Assembly (NCBI GenBank): GCA_014873095.1
Contig: CP050848.1
Coordinates: forward strand, 930,001 to 994,000
DNA length: 64,000 nt
Source: Planctomycetales bacterium ZRK34
GTDB lineage: Bacteria; Planctomycetota; Phycisphaerae; Phycisphaerales; Zrk34
Reading direction: 5' to 3'
A model generated the notes under the pieces. It had not been told where the DNA came from, searched no databases, and saw only the letters and a program-made list of their open reading frames with translations. Position 1 is the stretch's first letter. Every line of letters begins with the position of its first letter. The position numbers were made by a program, and so were the translations under genes. Below, one piece after another: positions 59,901-64,000 of this stretch.

Positions 59901-62538
59901 GACAGCCCCGTTTTTCCACCTCCACACGCCGATGATCGTCATACTCATATCCTGTCAGGACGCCTTGACGATCCAAGCGTGTCTTCACACCGCAACATTC
60001 ATAATAGGTGGTCGTAGATGTCGTACCGTCAAGATATGTGATGATTTCAGGGCGCCCGAACGGATCTGCCTCCTGAGGATGCGTCACAACCTGACTATCG
60101 ACCAAAATGTCATGCTCCTCATCACTCTGCAATACATATGATTCCGAGGATAACAAATACCCCATTGCGTCCACCACAGTGATCGTCTTGGTCCCCTCGA
60201 CGACTGCCTCCCCTTCAGCATCTGGATAACCACTTGAGACAATTGTTGTCGAGCCGTCTTTATCTGTCAGTGTGATGCGACCATCCGGATAGGCGACTTT
60301 CCGAACCTCCAATTCATGGTCTCCCGCAGCCCACAACCACCTCTTCGTCACCAGATTGTCGGCGGCATCCCACGCAGCTCCGGGAGTCCTGCAAACAACC
60401 TCCCAGCTTTCGACAACCGTGTCAGTACCAACGGTCGTAGTTCCAGACCAGTCGATGTGATATCGCCGGAACACCTCCGCCAGTTGACCGGGATTCGTCG
60501 GGTCGGGCACCTTCTCGATCGTGGTGGTGATCACCTCGTTTTCGCTGTCGACTGGAGTATCCAGGTCGGCCGTGATATAGGTGTAGACTGTCACATAGCT
60601 GTCCGCTTCCGCGGCAGTGGTTGGGGCATTGTCGCACTGGGCGATGCGCTTGATCAACCGGCCGGTTGAATCATACTCATAGCGTTCCCAGTAACCGTTC
60701 GGTCGCACCACCTGCTTCAGATGGCCGTAGTTGTCGCCGTCGTTGACCTCATCGTCGTAGTACGTCCACGCCGTGATCAGTTGATCAGCCTCCTGGCCGC
60801 CGGCGTCATGCCAAACCACCCGCATGACCATCTCTTCGCCCCACGGTAACGGCTCATAGCGTGTCGATACTTTACTAACCACGGTTGATGTTGCCGGATC
60901 TGTATCTTCAAAGGTCTCAACCCGAGCTTCGGGAACTTCCGTCGTCACGGAAGTCATCGAACGCACTACAGAGTTCTCACCGAGCACTGGATCCACCGGG
61001 TCAAACAACTCCCACTTGGGATCGGTGACTTCATCCTCAGGTGTGTACTTAAATTCAAAGACTTTTGTAGAGCCATCCGTTACAGTCACGCGTAAGCGGT
61101 TCGTGTCCGGTTGTGGATCATCTGGATGCTCGAACTTGAATGTCCTAAATGGTTGGTCATTCTGCGTGAGCACGTAGGGTATTGCTCCTTGAGCCACAGT
61201 CGCGTGATAGAATTGCACCTCATAGGTATGATCGTCCGATGCCTCAATATTTACAAATGTTTGCGGTGTGAGTATCTGCGTCACAATGCCATCAACACGA
61301 TGTACGTCGATACCTGGCTCGTTTTCATCCGTAGAGATTATCAGGCCCGCCGGTTTGGCCCAATTTGCATCCGGCACATGCGATGACAGCAAAATCGATC
61401 CCGCCGATCCACCACCAAGGTCTGGACCCAGCTTCATGTTCACATACATGCAGCCCACGCCATAGTCATAACTGCCACCTGTGCAATCATCACCACAGCC
61501 ACTCGTATCACAGGTCCCAGAATCAACCGGAGCGTCAAATTTAGGCTCAACAATGATCGTTGCACCAGCAAACCACCACTCAACGCGAGCTTCACTATCC
61601 TGATCAAGCGGGGCGCCAGCGGGACAATCCCAAGCAGGTGGGTCTTCATTTCCAAGCCAATCAGAAGTCCACACTGACCCTGCAGGCACACGTACCCATT
61701 TTTGCCATACTGCGTCTTGCGGCGCCTGCGATTCCGCTGGCTCATCAGATCGCCGCCCAATATCCAATGTCTCGCTCTTTACTTTTATCAGACATTTTGC
61801 CTGATCTGAGGGCGAGAATGCCGACATATCTGCCTTTAGTTTACCCCGACTCGAGATTTGCCATGCCATATAGCCTGTTCCGCCCCCGTACTCCCGAAAG
61901 CCATCTTCAATACGAAACTGTCCCTCAAAGGGCTCATACCAAGTAGAATCATACTGCCACATAAAGTCTGCTAGGTCTCGAGCCTCTTGCAGTGTTGGCA
62001 TAAATCCATCAGAACATTTCTCTTCTCGGTCTTCCATTGAACAGGACTGCTCAAGATATTTTAATTGTTTTATATACTGCGAAATCGTCTGGCATGTCCC
62101 TCGATAGTTAGATTCAACAGTTGTGGATAAGATTTCAGGCATATCAGAAGACGTGAAATGTTGTATATCTTCCTGCCCCTCAGGGTCATATTTTAAAAAT
62201 GACAAGTATACATTCGTCCCCCAAAAGGCGTCACGAAGGGCCATGACCAAGATCACCATCTCACGATCTGTCAACGTTTTGCCATAAAAATAGTCTGCAG
62301 GATAGTGAGGCGTTGCCGCCTTGTTTCCACCACAGCCGAAGCATTTTGGCCACGTGTAATAATTACCTGTCACCGTGTGATAGCGTATCTGAAAATCTCG
62401 CATCGCTTTTTCGACATTGACTCGATTCGCCGAGGGACCGCTCTCTGAACTACCGGCATGTGCAACGCATGGCGCGAGCCACATGGCAAGGAAGAAGGCA
62501 GTCATCGCCAGGACCGACACCCGAAAGTTTGCTGTCAT
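53956..62538 (-). CDS. Giant RHS/YD-repeat protein with dockerin and concanavalin-like inserts
   Basis: About 2860 aa. Signal peptide VSVLAMTAFFLAMWLAPCVAHA, about 600 residues of Cys-rich and beta-rich N-terminal region, then a long YD-repeat array (about 620-1880, for example YEYDSTGRLIKRI, YTYAYDWRGRAIVTR). About 1880-2250 holds two jelly-roll-like segments (RVKFDAQASNGQAGIVFGYK; LRLNNFDMKFSAVRPVGG). The RHS core with YNRARELHPRFGRFMQRDPMG ends near residue 2600. A dockerin pair (FNDDGVVDDDDLAILNAQYG, LNGTGSVDIGDLTQLSQNYG, about 2480-2536) is inserted in the core. The final 240 residues are AT-rich, variable-looking. I chose ATG 62538 (GAGGT 7 bases upstream) over GTG 62547. Confidence 0.85.
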   Translation of the reverse strand: MTANFRVSVLAMTAFFLAMWLAPCVAHAGSSESGPSANRVNVEKAMRDFQIRYHTVTGNYYTWPKCFGCGGNKAATPHYPADYFYGKTLTDREMVILVMALRDAFWGTNVYLSFLKYDPEGQEDIQHFTSSDMPEILSTTVESNYRGTCQTISQYIKQLKYLEQSCSMEDREEKCSDGFMPTLQEARDLADFMWQYDSTWYEPFEGQFRIEDGFREYGGGTGYMAWQISSRGKLKADMSAFSPSDQAKCLIKVKSETLDIGRRSDEPAESQAPQDAVWQKWVRVPAGSVWTSDWLGNEDPPAWDCPAGAPLDQDSEARVEWWFAGATIIVEPKFDAPVDSGTCDTSGCGDDCTGGSYDYGVGCMYVNMKLGPDLGGGSAGSILLSSHVPDANWAKPAGLIISTDENEPGIDVHRVDGIVTQILTPQTFVNIEASDDHTYEVQFYHATVAQGAIPYVLTQNDQPFRTFKFEHPDDPQPDTNRLRVTVTDGSTKVFEFKYTPEDEVTDPKWELFDPVDPVLGENSVVRSMTSVTTEVPEARVETFEDTDPATSTVVSKVSTRYEPLPWGEEMVMRVVWHDAGGQEADQLITAWTYYDDEVNDGDNYGHLKQVVRPNGYWERYEYDSTGRLIKRIAQCDNAPTTAAEADSYVTVYTYITADLDTPVDSENEVITTTIEKVPDPTNPGQLAEVFRRYHIDWSGTTTVGTDTVVESWEVVCRTPGAAWDAADNLVTKRWLWAAGDHELEVRKVAYPDGRITLTDKDGSTTIVSSGYPDAEGEAVVEGTKTITVVDAMGYLLSSESYVLQSDEEHDILVDSQVVTHPQEADPFGRPEIITYLDGTTSTTTYYECCGVKTRLDRQGVLTGYEYDDHRRVEVEKRGCLVDLGQGLEEHYLQQTGYGYDSNGRRVKTYIDMDLDGEDVDPDIVSRTFYDAAGRIIRQTDPEGKSTYYVYGFEEETGKSYEELRIYPHSTSSGPIQVTWRDGQGNVVRQSQASTTATWDEQAPPTGDEELTELSRTTYAYDWRGRAIVTRTYFNLSGLDWDMLGVLANDNGIGNYYQSEALSFDEALGVTLCEKDTIGDITARVYDDGGRVLSEWRGTNDAGATRTDPSAGGTNNMIKVAAYYYDSARDGTGDPREYVTRSERIAAKDPVSYTYVDNDVAYDGPLVDDGMGHFLYRELVERYKTSTPGPTADVGPIVKQTYDVSGHLVCTETQSNDAQVTLLAKQSNEYDTSGRLSAVRVYEVSSGVTGNYMETTYAYDEIGRRISTGEPAGGFTKMRYDNAGRVERTWRTSVDGGVVEGAEDVVLLESVNQYDDAGNVILTTTYTRNHNADETSVYHGLLSDNMAKAQISYTATWYDDAHRPKYVADYGDNDGAAFTRPQEAPNPPGDVLITTISYDDAGRQSSVADPEGAETQIYYDALGRRVYLVEGHDDCAVNTQTGIVTGIGGGTNADKDRVTKFDYTAASQVRYQTALDPNADGDTSDKQETRYVYSFELADNGSLVASNNLLRGIIYPDSGNDVDETGKVFTEGGGYDRVEMTYYADGSLKSRKDQRGIELTYVYDDAGRRTQQNVTVGAVDGDQRVDYSYTALGQLENITTYSDAGTTITSQVKYAYNGLGQVKTEYQDHDSAVDTTPITGSPRIIFNYDETAANSVFTAGHRLKYITYPNGRNIHNLYNGHDDIDEHVSRISGLAEDDGTGQAGASIVNYSYLGSGRVVMKDYPTPDVRLNYYDTTSATYTGFDRFGRIINQQWDDYSAGAGNEVALWQAQHGYDRASNRLYADRQIYRGESQSYSYDNLHRLTAYKSGRLNTTANPPVVDDWPWNVRKQVWTLDALGNQLEVQQRTNGDIVEHAPNAANEYVQRNANGDKAKTALSDYMNSSGTHDWWSNEGGTDQWDIANGWMTITSVSQDTIDSVPEDESRAVLLFGEDVGPSKWIVRVKFDAQASNGQAGIVFGYKSSADYWLQVYDLDNSQKLYHVVNGNKGSVVASFSATVNPGSEYWLYGGGKRGSVQLPAYDFPGGFPSGRVGLYTNVVNTQFRIFYNFPDSETTNSMGRWKTHFVQWMNHKPGIKTDGDCLASPGGDQESLRSPIVLENLRLNNFDMKFSAVRPVGGTSASLRLVFDLHDQDDFDELQLSLGSDPSAPSGYEVIDGDAAVAVTSERRDQFMPATIDDTVPIWYRIINDGSTVRVYCLASATDPGWNNTTWGVDEEEPDDDNYAYMSPYHDITGGMIGFAGGHLGIQVDDVIIRSDSDGDGNYETTEHIENFTLDADSNAPLANSTGSDPLHDVAGNLVYDGVFAYKYDAWNRLVMVKKAYRTSSDSAGDVALGPIIEGSIVDVMRYDGLGRRIEKQVDLARDTNDNLVEDQYGINIPTSDFAACDHYYYNGQQLVETRDGSDQVTQQFVWGLQYIDELVQIGVNQDPWNANSETDKENLCERFFYSIHDANYSVVAVLNSVGRVIERYEYDPYGQRHVFSHGWIKADFNDDGVVDDDDLAILNAQYGGGPADYVADLNGTGSVDIGDLTQLSQNYGRQLPFNDPLVTYSRYSSFRDATGFALNPIGHQGLFHDEELNLIYNRARELHPRFGRFMQRDPMGYVDGMSMYSYLGGRVVSAMDPYGYRYGVGFPTNGPAQPPFPDAGPPPSYSNTSVSADSWLNIFKGSFTFDKAHAGCYGLPSYTLFWVPTPWGSWDVTFTANGCVEQCCHKDTGRVGMQFTFDTSVNFQARAGVGAGGNKGFEKRRSNVKSPWKKIAKPHLGKKGKPGFAKNNNVGLNEGDMVGYSFTSDLPACESGVRGGVSVEIGGKAGAVFVVNPYAKASFETDDPINFDYGIRAGVNTYVGAEIYISVTGSMGGAIILQ

Positions 62539-62589
62539 CGCTATCACCTCAAGCGGTAGATTGAAAGTGCAAAATACAAATTGATTCGT

Positions 62590-63573
62590 CTATTCAACAT
62601 AAGCCTGCCGTTGCCATTTCTGACTTGCCCTGTAGAAAAGCTCTGCAAATCTGAGGATCATCAGGTTGTGGGTGACGGCGCGGAGGTTCATTTCGCGGCG
62701 GCGGGTTTGATACTTTCGTGATGTCAGGGCGGAGCCAAAGTGGCGCTTGAGCATGAACATCACGGTCTCGACCTGCCAGCGCTGGCCGTAGGTCTCGTCG
62801 TCGAAGGCGGTGGCCATGAGGTAACGCCATTTGCCGGTCGGCAGTTTGAGCGTCGGTCGACCGGCGGTGGCGGGGATCAGCGAGGTGATGTTCAGGTATT
62901 CGCGCAGCAGGATGTGGTTGGGTTCGGAGTCGTAGCCGGCGTCGGCGATCAGCCGTTGCGGCACGGCGTTGACGCACATGCCGCCCATCAGCGGCAGCAG
63001 TTGATCGACATCGGGGCGCGGGCCCATCGTGGCGTGGGTGCCGAGGATCAGGTGGTTGTCGCAATCGGCCACGACGCCGAGTTTGGCGAATCGGCGATAG
63101 GTCGTGGTTTGATACAAACCCGGCGATCGCGCTTTTCTTCGCACAAAGTATCGGCTGGCGCCGTCGAGTTCGAAGCCCGTCGAGTCGGCAGCGGCAGTGT
63201 CGATCGCTTCGGCGATCAGCGGCGAAGTCTCCAGCGATGTGTCCGGATGACGATGCAACAGCGCCACGGTCTGCGCGAGCATGCGGCGGATCAGCGCGTC
63301 GCGCAGAAGCCGTCGCTCGGCCTTCTGCAGCGTGGTGAAGTGCGGCACCTTCGCAAGCTGCATGTCGCTGCACAGCGTCGGCCAGTCGATGAGCATGGCG
63401 ACGATGCCGCGATAGTCGTTGCGTGTGAACTGCCGCAGTACGAGGACGGCGAACAACTGCGGCAGCGTGAAGTCGTGACGCGAGAACCGGTGACCGTAGC
63501 GCGGCAGCACCCGCCGGCCGACCCCCAGGGCCATCGCCGTCACCCTCCGTGGCGACTTGGATGTCAGGCTCAT
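62590..63573 (-). CDS. IS5/IS4-like DDE transposase
   Basis: 327 aa. An N-terminal IS4/IS5-type DDE fold with DTAAADSTGFELDGASRYFV (first Asp), VPQRLIADAGYDSEPNHILL (second Asp) and a Y-R-W-QVETVMFMLKRHFGSAL-like region (RWQVETVMFMLKRHFG, the YREK-like Glu). The C-terminus (FYRASQKWQRQAYVE) reads through the terminal repeat and on into flanking sequence, so the natural end of the transposase may be altered in this copy. ATG 63573. Confidence 0.85.
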   Translation of the reverse strand: MSLTSKSPRRVTAMALGVGRRVLPRYGHRFSRHDFTLPQLFAVLVLRQFTRNDYRGIVAMLIDWPTLCSDMQLAKVPHFTTLQKAERRLLRDALIRRMLAQTVALLHRHPDTSLETSPLIAEAIDTAAADSTGFELDGASRYFVRRKARSPGLYQTTTYRRFAKLGVVADCDNHLILGTHATMGPRPDVDQLLPLMGGMCVNAVPQRLIADAGYDSEPNHILLREYLNITSLIPATAGRPTLKLPTGKWRYLMATAFDDETYGQRWQVETVMFMLKRHFGSALTSRKYQTRRREMNLRAVTHNLMILRFAELFYRASQKWQRQAYVE

Positions 63574-63647
63574 CGTTCATCATCTAACGCCTTGGACCCA
63601 ACCGCGCAACCGAACACGCGCCGAACATCAGAGCTTTTCTACAGGGC
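62627..63647 (-). mobile_element. IS5/IS4-like insertion sequence with terminal repeats and target duplication
   Basis: 19-base terminal inverted repeats are perfect (left 62627-62645 GCCCTGTAGAAAAGCTCTG; right 63629-63647 its complement). Direct repeats ATTTCTGACT flank the element (62616-62625 and 63648-63657), a 10-base target duplication. It lies about 90 bases upstream of the RHS start and may affect its expression. Confidence 0.85.
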
Positions 63648-63660
63648 ATTTCTGACTCGG

Positions 63661-64000
63661 TTACGGCATCTCGGAAACTTCGATAATCACTGGTTCCACT
63701 GCCTCGGGCTTCAGTTCTTCCGGCAGCGGCAGCATGGTTTCGTCGGCCTTGATCACGCCTGACATATGAGACGCGGCGATCTGCCGTGCTTCCTGAATCT
63801 GCTGCTTCTGGCTGAAGTTGAGGATGTTGTTTTCGATGGAACCGGCCGCCTCCGGGCGACGGGCGGCGCGGGTGAGTTGTTGAAGTTGTGCCTGGTTCAA
63901 CGTTGTGCCACGGTAAGGTTCGGGCAGGCCAGCATTATCTCGACGCTTCTGCCAGCGCGACTGCTGGGCGGTTTCCAGACGTACCACCAGTTGGCTGGCG
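63661..64000 (-). CDS. C-terminal part of a protein of unknown function, cut by window edge
   Basis: The frame is open to base 64000, so only the last about 112 residues are seen. It is helical and charged (ETAQQSRWQKRRDNAGLPEPYRG, LNQAQLQQLTRAARRP, IENNILNFSQKQQIQEARQIAAS) and ends in MLPLPEELKPEAVEPVIIEV. No domain recognised. Its stop is 14 bases from the right end of the insertion sequence. Confidence 0.5.
   Translation of the reverse strand, partial: ASQLVVRLETAQQSRWQKRRDNAGLPEPYRGTTLNQAQLQQLTRAARRPEAAGSIENNILNFSQKQQIQEARQIAASHMSGVIKADETMLPLPEELKPEAVEPVIIEVSEMP

Overview
This 64 kb window looks like the chromosome of a planctomycete, most likely from the Phycisphaerae side of the phylum. 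The reasons are the GC-rich backbone, the many exported proteins ending in PEP-CTERM-type sorting signals, dockerin repeats on non-cellulosomal proteins, ECF sigma/FecR gene pairs, pseudopilins with a GGNQVF(V/Y)DGS signature, Tat-exported Gfo/Idh/MocA oxidoreductases, a DUF1573 protein and many dispersed palindromic repeats. No rRNA, tRNA or CRISPR array was seen.

Layout. 1-5 kb holds housekeeping genes (nrdR end, a zinc-ribbon/GYF membrane protein, a parvulin-like lipoprotein, a GxxExxY nuclease-like protein between inverted repeats, an AlaC-type aminotransferase). 5.2-18.3 kb holds two consecutive sigma factor / FecR / exported PEP-CTERM protein / pseudopilin modules. One extracellular domain, here called the RDRG-HHD domain, occurs in the first FecR protein and in four of the exported proteins, six copies in all. 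18.4-33.9 kb is mostly core: a class V aminotransferase, a receiver-like protein and a diguanylate cyclase, a dockerin metalloprotease, cysS, an MFS transporter, the phoH - 7TM-HD - ybeY - CBS/CorC operon, a lipoprotein and cinA, and a TfoX-like protein. 34.1-41.4 kb is a sugar-degradation region (GH28, two Tat Gfo/Idh/MocA proteins, GH5-like) with a DUF4396 membrane protein. 41.5-44.1 kb has a small membrane protein, tag and a retropepsin-like dockerin protein.

44.3-64 kb is accessory. It starts with a 378-bp MITE-like element with 23-bp terminal inverted repeats, then a 5'-truncated secretin-like gene cut by an IS630-type element. Next comes a compact three-gene island of lower GC: TerB-N/TerB protein, DUF2791 (BrxD-like) ATPase and Lhr-like helicase. 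After that come a DUF1573 protein, an AT-rich leucine-rich-repeat protein, a 2860-residue RHS/YD-repeat protein carrying a dockerin pair and concanavalin-like inserts, and an IS5/IS4-like element with visible terminal repeats and target duplication.

How parts work together. Each sigma-FecR pair probably controls the exported proteins and pseudopilins behind it, and the shared ectodomain suggests that sensor and exported products recognise the same kind of ligand or each other. The TerB/ATPase/helicase trio is a likely stress or phage-defence module. The RHS protein with its AT-rich tip and the adjacent small LRR gene has the layout of a polymorphic effector with a possible partner. Much of the spacer sequence is modular palindromic repeats, some of which have entered coding sequence (ybeY, the 19.7 kb gene, the start of the 31.9 kb lipoprotein).

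All identifications are by eye from sequence motifs; none has been checked against a database.
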